A stretch of 39,082 nt of DNA from Pedosphaera sp. (GTDB lineage: Bacteria; Verrucomicrobiota; Verrucomicrobiia; Limisphaerales; DSYF01): positions 1 through 39,082 of the forward strand of contig JAFMIZ010000013.1 in assembly GCA_017853715.1 (NCBI GenBank), written 5' to 3'. The position numbers were made by a program, and so were the translations under genes. The notes below the pieces were generated by a model. That model saw only the letters and a program-made list of their open reading frames with translations, was not told the DNA's origin and searched no databases. Shown here piece after piece: positions 20,252 to 29,258 of this stretch (position 1 is the first letter of the stretch; each line of letters begins with the position of its first letter).

Positions 20252-20983
20252 ATGAACGCAGACTGTGAGCCATCCCGTGCCGAATCGGTTTCCGGCCTCG
20301 AAAGGTCCCGGCTGCCGTCTGCGATAATAATAGTGTTTCTCCTGACCTGCATGCTCGCTTTCGCAAACCGACTGGGAGCCCAGGTGGCGCCAAATTGGTT
20401 GAACGCAATGGTTGTCGGCATTGGGTTCGCGGCGGCAGTCGCTTCAGTTGCGCCGGTCCTGCCGTGGTCCAATGCCCTCGTTGCTGCGGGCATGGCCGTC
20501 GGGGCAGGGGGACTGGCTGAGGCCGCCAGCGCGGCGGTCGGTTTTCCCTTTGCTAGTCGGGAATTCAAGCCCGTCAATGGTCCCATGGTTTTTGGGCTGG
20601 TGCCGTGGTGGCTACCAATGGCGTGGGGCATCCTCGCCCTATCCGCCCGCGGCACGGCTCGTCTTGTTCTGTATCGCACGCGGGAGCATCATTTCAATGG
20701 CTATCGCGTCATCGGTTTGGCCGCGGCGCTTGCGGGGGGGGCGTCCCTGAGCCTGGAAATCTTTGCCACACGCTCCGCCCAATTGTGGGAGCGCGGGGGA
20801 ATGTCGGCTGGGAGCCATGCCACTTTGCTCCTGCTGCATCTCCTCATCCAAATCGGCCTAACACCCATGCTGATTGATAAATTTCCCGGACGTCGTCCTG
20901 CAAATTTCCTGCCGCTTTGGGTTTGGGGAGCTGCTGTGTTGATCTTGGGGGCAGGCATCGTAGAGGCGGCTGTGATCCGGTGA
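20252..20983 (+). CDS. membrane protein, CruF/DUF422 (carotenoid biosynthesis protein)-like
   Basis: 'GLAEAASAAVGFPFASREFKPVNGPMVFGLVPWWLPMAWGILALSARG' resembles the DUF422 core; six or more TM segments. Confidence 0.5.
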   Translation: MNADCEPSRAESVSGLERSRLPSAIIIVFLLTCMLAFANRLGAQVAPNWLNAMVVGIGFAAAVASVAPVLPWSNALVAAGMAVGAGGLAEAASAAVGFPFASREFKPVNGPMVFGLVPWWLPMAWGILALSARGTARLVLYRTREHHFNGYRVIGLAAALAGGASLSLEIFATRSAQLWERGGMSAGSHATLLLLHLLIQIGLTPMLIDKFPGRRPANFLPLWVWGAAVLILGAGIVEAAVIR

Positions 20984-21040
20984 ATTCGCGCAATTCGCGT
21001 CTCGCCTTTGCGGGCCTTGGCTCGCTATCTTCCGTGCGCG

Positions 21041-21655
21041 ATGCAGCAGTCAATTGTGACCTTGGACATGGAGGGTGTTCTCACGCCAGAGATCTGGATT
21101 GCCGTGGCGGAAAAGACCGGCATCCCGGAATTGCGCCGCACCACGCGCGACGAGCCGGACTACGACAAGCTGATGAATTATCGCACCCGCATCATGGATC
21201 AGCACGGCATCAAGCTCTCGCAGATCCAAGAAGTGATCGGCACGTTGCGTCCTTTGCCTGGAGCACTGGAGTTTTTGAATGAACTGCGTGCCACGGTGCA
21301 AACCATCATCCTTTCCGACACCTTCGAGCAATTCGCGCAGCCGCTCATGCGCCAGCTCGGGTGGCCGACGCTTTTTTGCCATCGCCTGATCGTGGAGAAC
21401 GACCGCATCACCGGATACCAACTGCGCCAGCCCGACCAGAAACGGAAATCAGTGGCCGCATTGAAGTCGCTCAATTACCGCGTGATTTCAGCGGGTGATT
21501 CCTACAACGACACCTCCATGCTGGGCGAGGCCCACGTGGGTTTTCTCATTCACGCGCCGGAGAACGTGAAGCGGGAGTTCCCGCAATTCAAGCCGGTAGA
21601 GTCGCACGCGGAGTTGTTGGCAGCGATCAAGGGAGCGATTTCGCAGGTTGGATGA
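21041..21655 (+). CDS. thrH: phosphoserine phosphatase / homoserine phosphotransferase ThrH
   Basis: 'IVTLDMEGVLTPEIWIAVAEKTGI', 'IMDQHGIKLSQIQEVIGTLRPLPGALEFLNELR', 'ILSDTFEQFAQPLMRQLGWPTLFCH', 'SAGDSYNDTSML'. Confidence 0.93.
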   Translation: MQQSIVTLDMEGVLTPEIWIAVAEKTGIPELRRTTRDEPDYDKLMNYRTRIMDQHGIKLSQIQEVIGTLRPLPGALEFLNELRATVQTIILSDTFEQFAQPLMRQLGWPTLFCHRLIVENDRITGYQLRQPDQKRKSVAALKSLNYRVISAGDSYNDTSMLGEAHVGFLIHAPENVKREFPQFKPVESHAELLAAIKGAISQVG

Positions 21656-21673
21656 GCGAAGCCTCGCCGCGTC

Positions 21674-22651
21674 TTAGTCTTCGGCCTTGAAAGCCCTTGA
21701 AATCAGCTCGCGCACGGCTTCCTTCGGGCTCTTGCCCTCGTACAGCACGGCATAGACCTCATTGGTGATCGGTGTTGGCACTTGCTTTTGTTGCGCCAAC
21801 CGGTGCGCTGAGCGGGCGGTGGGATAACCTTCTGCCAGCTTTGGTGCGGAAGCTTGAATCGCCTCCATGGTTTCGCCACGACCAAGACGTTCGCCCAAAT
21901 CGCGATTGCGGCTCTGGCTGGAGAAACAGGTGAGCATCAAGTCGCCAAGGCCGCTCAGGCCGGAGAAGGTCTCGGGTTGCGCGCCACAAGCCACCCCCAG
22001 ACGGCGCATCTCAGAGAGCGCACGTGAAACCAAACCAGCTTTGGTGTTGTCGCCGTAGCCCAGTCCGTCACCGATACCCGCGGCGATTGCAATGACGTTC
22101 TTAAGCGCGCCGCCGTATTCCACGCCTAGGACGTCGTTGCTGCGATAAATCCGAAACTCCGGACGGTGGAACAGACCTTGAATGGTCTTGGCTGTCCCAT
22201 CGCTTTCACTGGCGCAGACAACCGTGGTGGGAATGCCCAGCGCCACTTCGCGGGCGAAGCTTGGGCCGGAGAGCGCCGCCACGCGATTGGCTGGAGCCAC
22301 GTCGCGCAGGATGCTGCTCATGGTGATGCCCGTTTCAAATTCGATGCCTTTGGTCACGCTTACCAACGTGGCCGGATGGCCCTTAAGTTTGGTGGCCACT
22401 TGGCGGAACGCTTGCGACGGAATCGCCATGACAATCACTTCGCTGCCGGCGATGGCGCGATCAAAGGTGGCTTCGACCTTCCAGTCCGTCGGCAGTTTGA
22501 CGCCGGGAAGCAATCTCTCGCTGCGGCCTTGGCGTAATTCGTCGAGCAAGGCGGCATTGATATCCCACACGGTGACGGCGTTGCCATTCTCGTGCAGGAC
22601 TTTCGCCAGCGCGGAACCCCATGCCCCTGCGCCCAGAACAGTCGTTCTCAT
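21674..22651 (-). CDS. gpsA: NAD(P)H-dependent glycerol-3-phosphate dehydrogenase
   Basis: 'VLGAGAWGSALAKVLHENG', 'SGPSFAREVALGIPT', 'GGALKNVIAIAAGIGDGLGYGDNTKAGLVSRALSEM'. Confidence 0.97.
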   Translation of the reverse strand: MRTTVLGAGAWGSALAKVLHENGNAVTVWDINAALLDELRQGRSERLLPGVKLPTDWKVEATFDRAIAGSEVIVMAIPSQAFRQVATKLKGHPATLVSVTKGIEFETGITMSSILRDVAPANRVAALSGPSFAREVALGIPTTVVCASESDGTAKTIQGLFHRPEFRIYRSNDVLGVEYGGALKNVIAIAAGIGDGLGYGDNTKAGLVSRALSEMRRLGVACGAQPETFSGLSGLGDLMLTCFSSQSRNRDLGERLGRGETMEAIQASAPKLAEGYPTARSAHRLAQQKQVPTPITNEVYAVLYEGKSPKEAVRELISRAFKAED

Positions 22652-23304
22652 GTCGGTTTGCCTTCCGTTGGTTGCTTCCCGAATTCAATGCGGTTTTCCG
22701 TGCCGGCCTTCAAGCGAGCAATGTTCGCCTTGTGCTTCCAAATCGCCATGGCGCCGATTGCCGTGGTCGCGATGCCCAGCGGGATGCTTGACTGGGTGAC
22801 CCAAACTGCCGTCGGCAAGGCGATGGCTGCGATAATGGAAGCGATGGAAACGTAACGGGTCGTGACGAAAGCGAGGATCCACAACCCCAGCGCAATGCTC
22901 ACGGCCAACGGAGCCACCGCGAAATACACGCCCGCTGTGGTGGCGATACCTTTGCCGCCTTTGAAGCGCAACCAGCAGGTGAAGTTGTGGCCCAGCACGG
23001 CGACGATGCCCGCGATGACGCGCTCAGTCATGGCGTGATCGAAGAGCGTAGTGGGCACGTCGAAAGACCGGAGAACCAAGTTCGCCATCAACGTGCAGGC
23101 GGCAAATCCCTTCAACGCATCCGCGAGCAGCACGAAGATTCCGGCTGGCTTGCCGAGGACGCGAAAGGCGTTGGTCGCGCCGATGTTGCCACTGCCGACG
23201 GTGCGGATATCAATTCCCTTCGCCCGCGCAACGAGATAGCCGGTTGGGATGGAACCCAACAAGTAAGCGCCGACCACGAGGCAGATGTAACCGAGCACAG
23301 GCAC
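22648..23304 (-). CDS. plsY: glycerol-3-phosphate acyltransferase
   Basis: 'AYLLGSIPTGYLVARAKGIDIRTVGSGNIGATNAFRVLGK', 'GHNFTCWLRFKGGKGIATTAGV'; 4-nt overlap with gpsA. Confidence 0.96.
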   Translation of the reverse strand: MPVLGYICLVVGAYLLGSIPTGYLVARAKGIDIRTVGSGNIGATNAFRVLGKPAGIFVLLADALKGFAACTLMANLVLRSFDVPTTLFDHAMTERVIAGIVAVLGHNFTCWLRFKGGKGIATTAGVYFAVAPLAVSIALGLWILAFVTTRYVSIASIIAAIALPTAVWVTQSSIPLGIATTAIGAMAIWKHKANIARLKAGTENRIEFGKQPTEGKPT

Positions 23305-23377
23305 GGGCGGAGTCTAGAAGTGGTGGGATGTGGGTTGAAAGTTGAAAGTTCGCGCTGTTGCCACTCGCGTTGCTGCC

Positions 23378-24421
23378 ATGCAGACTGTCGCCATGGCTGC
23401 CCCACTCAAAGTTGCCGTTCTCGGCACCGGTTCGCTCGGGAAAAATCACGTTCGCATTTACTCTGAACTCGCGGCGGCGGGTGAGGTGGAGTTCACCGGC
23501 GTTTATGACGTGGTCACGGACACCGCTCGCAAGATTGCCCAACAATACGGCGTGCCCGCTTTTGCATCGGTTGACGAAGCTGCTGCGGCCAGTGATGCGG
23601 TGAACATCGTTACGCCCACAGTCACTCATTTCGAACTCGCCAAGCAATTGCTCTCCGCCGGCAAACATGTGCTCGTCGAGAAACCCATGACCGACAGGAC
23701 CGCGCAGGCGGCGGAACTGGTGGACATCGCTCACCAGCGTGGTTTGGTTTTGCAGGTGGGACACGTGGAGCGGTTCAATCCGGTATTCAACTATCTCCAA
23801 TCCGTCGCCTCCGAGCCCAAGTTCATCGAGTGCCACCGGTTGTCACCGTATCCGGCGCGCTCCACCGACATCGGCGTGGTGCTCGACCTGATGATTCACG
23901 ATCTCGACGTGGTGCTGGCCTTTGTGAATTCCCCCGTCACCAGCGTGGAAGCAGTAGGCATTCCGGTCCTGAGCAAATCCGAGGATATTGCCAACGTGCG
24001 GTTACGCTTTGCCAACGGGTGTCTCGCCAATCTCACTGCCAGTCGTATCAGCGCCGAGCGGATGCGAAAGATTCGCGTGTTCAGTGGTGGCGAGGCGCCG
24101 TGCTACGTTTCGCTCGATTACCGCGGGCAGGAGGGCTTCATTTATCGCATCGCCGAGGAGGGCATGAAGGAGAGTTCCGCCTTCGCAAAACTGCTGGCGC
24201 TGGCCGGAAGCAGCGCAACCGTCGTCAGCGAGTTCGCCGGACGAAAAATTGTCCGCGAACCGGTGCCGATCGCCAAGGACGAGCCGTTGAAGTTGGAGTT
24301 GAAGCACTTTGTGGAATGTGTGAATGCGCAGCAGACGCCCAAGGTGAGTGGAGCCTCAGCCAAACTGGCGCTGGACCTGGCATTTGAAATCACGCGGCAG
24401 GTTCAGGCCTTGAAGCCGTGA
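23378..24421 (+). CDS. Gfo/Idh/MocA family oxidoreductase (GnnA-like candidate)
   Basis: 'KVAVLGTGSLGKNHVRIYSEL', 'GKHVLVEKPMT', 'QVGHVERFNPVFNYLQ', 'VVLDLMIHDLDVVLAFV', 'NGCLANLTASRIS'; 4-nt overlap with lpxB. Confidence 0.9.
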   Translation: MQTVAMAAPLKVAVLGTGSLGKNHVRIYSELAAAGEVEFTGVYDVVTDTARKIAQQYGVPAFASVDEAAAASDAVNIVTPTVTHFELAKQLLSAGKHVLVEKPMTDRTAQAAELVDIAHQRGLVLQVGHVERFNPVFNYLQSVASEPKFIECHRLSPYPARSTDIGVVLDLMIHDLDVVLAFVNSPVTSVEAVGIPVLSKSEDIANVRLRFANGCLANLTASRISAERMRKIRVFSGGEAPCYVSLDYRGQEGFIYRIAEEGMKESSAFAKLLALAGSSATVVSEFAGRKIVREPVPIAKDEPLKLELKHFVECVNAQQTPKVSGASAKLALDLAFEITRQVQALKP

Positions 24422-25659
24422 AATCCCCCTCCATCATGCTCATCGCCGGGGAGGCGAGCGGTGACACGCTGGCGGCCGAACTCGTCGTGGCGTTGCGGCG
24501 GGAATTGCTGGCGCGCGAGGTGAATGGCTCGGCGGATGTTCAGCCCCTGCGCACGGCACTGGGGCCGCGATTCTTCGGCGCGGGCGGTTCTAGGATGGCG
24601 GCTGCGGGTGTCGAACTGGCATTCGACATGACCAGGCATTCGGTGATCGGTCTGACGGAGGCGCTCAAGCAAGTGGCCAAGTTTCGTCGCTTGATGCAGC
24701 AACTGCTCAAACTCGCGCGGCAACGACAACCAGACGTCATCGTGTGCGTGGATTTCCATGGCTTCAACGGCCGGTTCGCGGCGGCAGTGCGCCGGGCGGT
24801 ACGTCCGCAGCGGGGAACGTTCAACAATTGGAATCCCAAGATCGTCCAATTCGTCTCGCCGCAGGTTTGGGCGTCACGCAGCGGGCGCGTCTACTCGATG
24901 GCGGAGAATCTGGATTTGCTACTGAGCATCATTCCATTCGAGAAGGATTGGTATGCGCAGCGCGTGCAGAAGCTGCGCGTGGAGTTTGTGGGGAATCCCA
25001 TTGTGGAACGGCACTCCAACGCGGAGCGCGGAACGCAAACCGCGGAGCAGGCCGCGCCATCCTCCACCATCAATCCTCCATCCTCACGCTGTATTTTGCT
25101 GTTGCCGGGCAGCCGGCCCGACGAGGTGCGGCGGCATCTGCCGCTCGTGGCGGAGACCGCCAAACGTATCGCGGAGGTCGCACCGGTGGAGTTCAAGGCA
25201 ATCGCCCCGGATGAATCTTTGGCGGCCAGTATGCGGACTGCGTTGCAAGGTCTGGGTGCGAATTGTCGCGTTCAAGTCGGTGGCATTGCGGATGCGCTTC
25301 GCACCGCAGACCTCGCCATTTCCAAGACCGGCACCGTTCTGATGGAGTGCGCGCTGTTTGGTGTTCCAGTGGTTGCTTTCTATAAAACTTCCTGGCCGAC
25401 TTACTGGGTGGGCAAGCGCATCATTCAGTTGAAATGGATTTCGATGCCCAATATTCTGGCGGAGGAAGAAATCTATCCAGAGTTTGTGCAGGGCCGGGCG
25501 ACGCCGGAGAACCTGTCTGCTGCTGCTTTGGAGTTGCTCCGGAATCAGGCGCATCGCAGGGCAGTGCAGGCGCGCCTGAAAGCGATCGTGGCGAGTTTGG
25601 GTGAACCCGGCGCGGCGCGAAGAGCGGCTAGACTGGTCTGTGAATTGTTGCAGCGGTGA
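24418..25659 (+). CDS. lpxB: lipid-A-disaccharide synthase
   Basis: 'LIAGEASGDTLAAELV', 'FFGAGGSRMAAAGVELAFDM', 'FVSPQVWASRSGRVYSMAENLDLLLSIIPFEKDWYA', 'LLLPGSRPDEVRRHLP', 'SKTGTVLMECALFGVPVVAFYKTSWPTYWVGK'; GTG start. Confidence 0.96.
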   Translation: MKSPSIMLIAGEASGDTLAAELVVALRRELLAREVNGSADVQPLRTALGPRFFGAGGSRMAAAGVELAFDMTRHSVIGLTEALKQVAKFRRLMQQLLKLARQRQPDVIVCVDFHGFNGRFAAAVRRAVRPQRGTFNNWNPKIVQFVSPQVWASRSGRVYSMAENLDLLLSIIPFEKDWYAQRVQKLRVEFVGNPIVERHSNAERGTQTAEQAAPSSTINPPSSRCILLLPGSRPDEVRRHLPLVAETAKRIAEVAPVEFKAIAPDESLAASMRTALQGLGANCRVQVGGIADALRTADLAISKTGTVLMECALFGVPVVAFYKTSWPTYWVGKRIIQLKWISMPNILAEEEIYPEFVQGRATPENLSAAALELLRNQAHRRAVQARLKAIVASLGEPGAARRAARLVCELLQR

Positions 25660-25682
25660 TCGGTGGCAGCGCGGCGAAGCAA

Positions 25683-25883
25683 ATGAGGGAGTTAACCAAT
25701 ACAAAGTGGACCAAGGTACAGGGGCTGCTGTTTCTGCTGCTGGGAATTGCGGCGGCAATCCTCGTCATTTGGGAGAGCCCGAGTTTGAAGGTGGCGTTGC
25801 TGCTGGCGTTGGTGATCTGTGCTTCTGTCGCGCTTACATTTTGCACTTTGCGTCATAGAGCGCTACGTGGACCCGAGCTTTGA
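25683..25883 (+). CDS. small two-TM membrane protein
   Basis: 66-aa ORF with hydrophobic segments 'GLLFLLLGIAAAILVIWE' and 'VALLLALVICASVALTF'; downstream of lpxB. Confidence 0.45.
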   Translation: MRELTNTKWTKVQGLLFLLLGIAAAILVIWESPSLKVALLLALVICASVALTFCTLRHRALRGPEL

Positions 25884-25943
25884 GCTGGCGCGGCAAGCTC
25901 GCTCTGCTACTGGTCATTTCGCTTCAAAGGCCGCTCAGGCATC

Positions 25944-26200
25944 TCAGGGAAAAACCATGAACGCGCTGGTCGGCCCGCCGATGTCCGCACGCGAGCCGCC
26001 GAACGCGGAAACAATCAAGCCAGCAATGTCGGCGGTGATAATCCCTGCGTGCGGCAGCACGCCAGACGCAATCGCGAAGGCCATCGCCGGTGGCAGCGCC
26101 AGAATGCCGCCGACAGGCCGGCGATGAGGTCGCGGCCCAAGTCCGCTCGCGAGTAACCGTGCAGGGCATCGACTGGTTTTGGGCATAGCGAGGAAGCAAT
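25944..26200 (-). pseudogene. N-terminal remnant of a SulP-family anion transporter
   Basis: Frame A '[22 protein letters not shown]' continues in frame B as '[54 protein letters not shown]'; a one-base deletion and a truncated C-terminus. Confidence 0.85.
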
Positions 26201-26276
26201 GTTCATGGCAATGCAACGCAGGCAGGCCAAGGGTGGCTTCATTCGCGGGGAATCGCGAGGCGGGTAATGTAGTGAA

Positions 26277-27119
26277 TCAGGGGGGGAATCCGATGGCGAG
26301 CTTCACGGCGGAATATTCGGGATGAATCTTTCCGTCAGGCGTGCGGATGGTGAGGTTGGGTTCGACCCAGGTTTTTCCGCGAAACCACTCAGGCAAATCG
26401 GTGGCGCGCATCATGCCGAACAGGGCAACCAGCGGAGGTTCACCTTCGCGAAACACGACGGGACGACGGCGGATAATCACGAGTCCGGCGTTGCGTGCGC
26501 CTTCCTCGACGCGTGCCAGTTGGGCGGGTTCCGCGGGAAACACGCAAGCGAAGAAGCCGCCCAGGGCAAGGTGAGTTGCCGCACTGGCGCAGTAGTCAGC
26601 CACAGTGCCGCGTAGCTCAAAGCGGCAGGCGAGCTTTTGGGGATGCTCGCTCTCAACGCCTGTGCCGGGCGGAAAATACGGCGGGCTGCCGGTGATGAGG
26701 TCGAATTCCTCGTCCAGCTTGACCACACCTTGTTCCCGAAAATCCCCGTGGCGGATTTCGTAGCGCGAGGTCAGCCCGTTGTATTTTGCAGACTTTTTGG
26801 CAAGGGCCACGCTTTCGGCCTGTGCCTCGACGGTGACAAAGCGCGCACCGGGCAAACGCCACGCGCAAATCATCCCCACGGTTCCGATCCCGCTGCCCAA
26901 GTCGAGAGCAGTTTGCGCGGTCGGACACCAATTCGACCCATACCAGGCCGTGAGGATGTCGTCGGTGGAGAAGCGGTGGCCATCGCGCAGTTGGAACACC
27001 CGAAAATAGCCGCTGATCGCATCCAGCGTCTCGTGGGGCTCAGCGGCAACGCCGGAGGCAAGCCCCGGCGGAACAGGTCCTGGCTTAGCCCAACCTTTGA
27101 AATGCGAGTCAGCGTTCAT
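26277..27119 (-). CDS. TrmN6/YfiC-like tRNA (adenine-N6) methyltransferase family protein
   Basis: 'FRVFQLRDGHRFSTDDILTAWYG', 'ALDLGSGIGTVGMICAWRLPGARFVTVEAQ', 'FDLITGSPPYFPPGTG'. Confidence 0.82.
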   Translation of the reverse strand: MNADSHFKGWAKPGPVPPGLASGVAAEPHETLDAISGYFRVFQLRDGHRFSTDDILTAWYGSNWCPTAQTALDLGSGIGTVGMICAWRLPGARFVTVEAQAESVALAKKSAKYNGLTSRYEIRHGDFREQGVVKLDEEFDLITGSPPYFPPGTGVESEHPQKLACRFELRGTVADYCASAATHLALGGFFACVFPAEPAQLARVEEGARNAGLVIIRRRPVVFREGEPPLVALFGMMRATDLPEWFRGKTWVEPNLTIRTPDGKIHPEYSAVKLAIGFPP

Positions 27120-27129
27120 TCAACAGAAA

Positions 27130-27152
27130 GGGCGGGGCAACAAGCCCCGCCC
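27130..27152 (-). terminator. intrinsic terminator after aspS (minus strand)
   Basis: Perfect 9-bp hairpin GGGCGGGGC-AACAA-GCCCCGCCC followed on the minus strand by TTTCTGTT. Confidence 0.75.
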
Positions 27153-27170
27153 GAATGCATGGGGCAAAGC

Positions 27171-28988
27171 CTATTCCTTCTTCGCCGCTTTCACTTCAAG
27201 ATACAGATCACGAAGTTGACGCGCGGAGACGGGCGACGGCGAATCGGTCATCAGGCAAGTGCCTTTCGCCGTCTTGGGGAACGCAATGACGTCGCGGATA
27301 CTGCTCGTGCCGCAGAGGATGGCGATCAGGCGGTCGAAGCCGAGCGCGATGCCACCGTGCGGCGGGGCGCCATACTTGAACGCCTCCAGCATGTAGCCGA
27401 AGCGCAGTTTGGTTTCGTCAGGTGGAATCTGAAGCAATTCCTCGAAGATGGTTTTCTGCACGTCAGGCTGGTGGATGCGAATGGAACCCCCGCCGAGTTC
27501 AACGCCGTTCACCACGATGTCATAGTGCTGGCCGCGAACTTTTTTCGGGTCCGTCTTGAGCAACGGAATGTCCTCTGCCACGGGAGCTGTGAAGGGGTGA
27601 TGGCTGGAATACCACCGGTTCTGTTCACGGTCGAAACCGAGGAGCGGAAACTCCACAACCCAGAGGAAGTCGAAGCGATTTGGATCGATCGTCAGCTTGC
27701 CTTGCGCCTTGAGGACGTCGGCGCAGTAGAGGCGGATTTTGCCAAGTATTTCGCACGCGTTCAGCCACTGATCGGCGGCGAACAGAATCAAATCGCCCTC
27801 TTGGATTTCGAGTTTGGTGGTGAGGGCCTGCTTCTCCGCCTCCGTGAAAAACTTCACGATGGGCGACTTCCATTCGACGGTAGCACCGTCTGCCCCCTTC
27901 TCGACCTTGATGTAGGCGAGACCTTTCGCGCCGAAACTCTTCGCGGTTTCGGTCATCGTCTCGATCTGGCCTTGGGTTGCGCCAGCGAGGCCGCGGGCGT
28001 TGATCGCTTTGACCACGCCCCCGGCTGCGATGGCTCCGGCGAACACCTTGAACGAACTGGCGCGGAATTCCTCGGTGAAGTCCACGAGTTCCATGCCGAA
28101 GCGTGTGTCGGGTTTGTCGATGCCCCAGCGGTTCAGCGCCTCGTCGAAGCTGAGGCGTTTGAAGGGCGTGGGCACATCCACGTTGAGGGCGGTTTTCCAG
28201 ACGCGCTTCAACAGGCCTTCGATCAACGAGTAAATGTCTTCGCGATCGATGAAACTCATCTCGATGTCCACTTGCGTGAACTCGGGCTGGCGGTCGGCGC
28301 GCAAATCCTCGTCGCGATAGCAGCGCGCGAGTTGGAAGTAGCGTTCAACGCCGCTGACCATGAGAATCTGTTTGAACTGTTGCGGCGATTGCGGCAGCGC
28401 GTAGAACGTGCCGGGCTCGCGTCGGTTCGGGACCAGGAATTCGCGCGCACCCTCAGGAGTCGATTTGAAAAGGGTGGGTGTCTCGACCTCGAGAAAGCCC
28501 TGCTCATCCATGTAGCTGCGCGTTGCGATGGCCACCTTGGAGCGGAGGCGCAGGTTGCGCGTCATCTCGGGGCGTCGCAGATCGAGGTAGCGATATTGCA
28601 GGCGGATTTCCTCGTTGACCCTGGCGGCGGCCTCAGGGTCGTCAATCTGGAAGGGCAGGGGGGCGGCCTCGTTCAGGACGGCCAATTCTTTCACCAGCAC
28701 TTCGACTTGGCCGGTGGGGATTTTGGAGTTTTCCGTGCCGGTGGGGCGCGCGCGCACTTTGCCGGAGATTTGGATCACCGATTCGCTGTGCAGCTTGGTG
28801 GCGGCGTCAAAGACCTCTTTGGGCAGGTCAGCAGGGTCGAAGACCGTCTGGGTGCGGCCTTCGCGGTCACGCAGGTCGATAAAGAGTACGCCACCCAAGT
28901 CCCTGCGGGAGTGGACCCAGCCGGCCAAAGTAACAGTTTGCCCGGCGTGCGCGGGACGGAGTTCGTTGCAATGCTGCGTGCGTTTCAT
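27171..28988 (-). CDS. aspS: aspartate--tRNA(Asp/Asn) ligase
   Basis: 'MKRTQHCNELRPAHAGQTVTLAGWVHSRRDLGGVLFIDLRDREGRTQTVF', 'QSPQQFKQILMVSGVERYFQLARCYRDEDLRADRQPEFTQVDIEMSF', 'HHPFTAP', 'GGIALGFDRL'. Start at 28988 rather than ORF-track 29174. Confidence 0.97.
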   Translation of the reverse strand: MKRTQHCNELRPAHAGQTVTLAGWVHSRRDLGGVLFIDLRDREGRTQTVFDPADLPKEVFDAATKLHSESVIQISGKVRARPTGTENSKIPTGQVEVLVKELAVLNEAAPLPFQIDDPEAAARVNEEIRLQYRYLDLRRPEMTRNLRLRSKVAIATRSYMDEQGFLEVETPTLFKSTPEGAREFLVPNRREPGTFYALPQSPQQFKQILMVSGVERYFQLARCYRDEDLRADRQPEFTQVDIEMSFIDREDIYSLIEGLLKRVWKTALNVDVPTPFKRLSFDEALNRWGIDKPDTRFGMELVDFTEEFRASSFKVFAGAIAAGGVVKAINARGLAGATQGQIETMTETAKSFGAKGLAYIKVEKGADGATVEWKSPIVKFFTEAEKQALTTKLEIQEGDLILFAADQWLNACEILGKIRLYCADVLKAQGKLTIDPNRFDFLWVVEFPLLGFDREQNRWYSSHHPFTAPVAEDIPLLKTDPKKVRGQHYDIVVNGVELGGGSIRIHQPDVQKTIFEELLQIPPDETKLRFGYMLEAFKYGAPPHGGIALGFDRLIAILCGTSSIRDVIAFPKTAKGTCLMTDSPSPVSARQLRDLYLEVKAAKKE

Positions 28989-29258
28989 GAGCAAAAAACC
29001 GAGCGCCGGATGATGGAGAAAAACCGCCCTAATCAAAGCATTTTCCCCAGGAGATGACCTGAAAGGTGGTTGGAGTCCAAAAAAAAACCTAAAACTCATT
29101 GACTTATAATGGCGCACATTCCTATTTTGCTGTCCGTCATTGGGCCGGAAATCACGGGAAAACGTCAGCCCCAAACCTAGCTTTTATGAAGAAAGCGGTA
29201 GCGGGCTGCGGTTTTTTGTCGTTTGGCGGTGTCAGGATGGTGCAGCATTTTTAATGGT

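Noticed and set aside
26637-29057. 806-aa plus-strand ORF opposite aspS and the methyltransferase gene
   Set aside because: Shadow ORF of high-GC minus-strand coding sequence; the translated protein is compositionally odd and the minus strand encodes clear AspS and TrmN6-like proteins.
29095-29115. TTGACT directly followed by TATAAT upstream of tRNA-Thr/tuf
   Set aside because: The TATAAT (29105-29110) is good, but no -35 at 16-18 bp spacing and about 150 nt from the tRNA; not enough to call the promoter.
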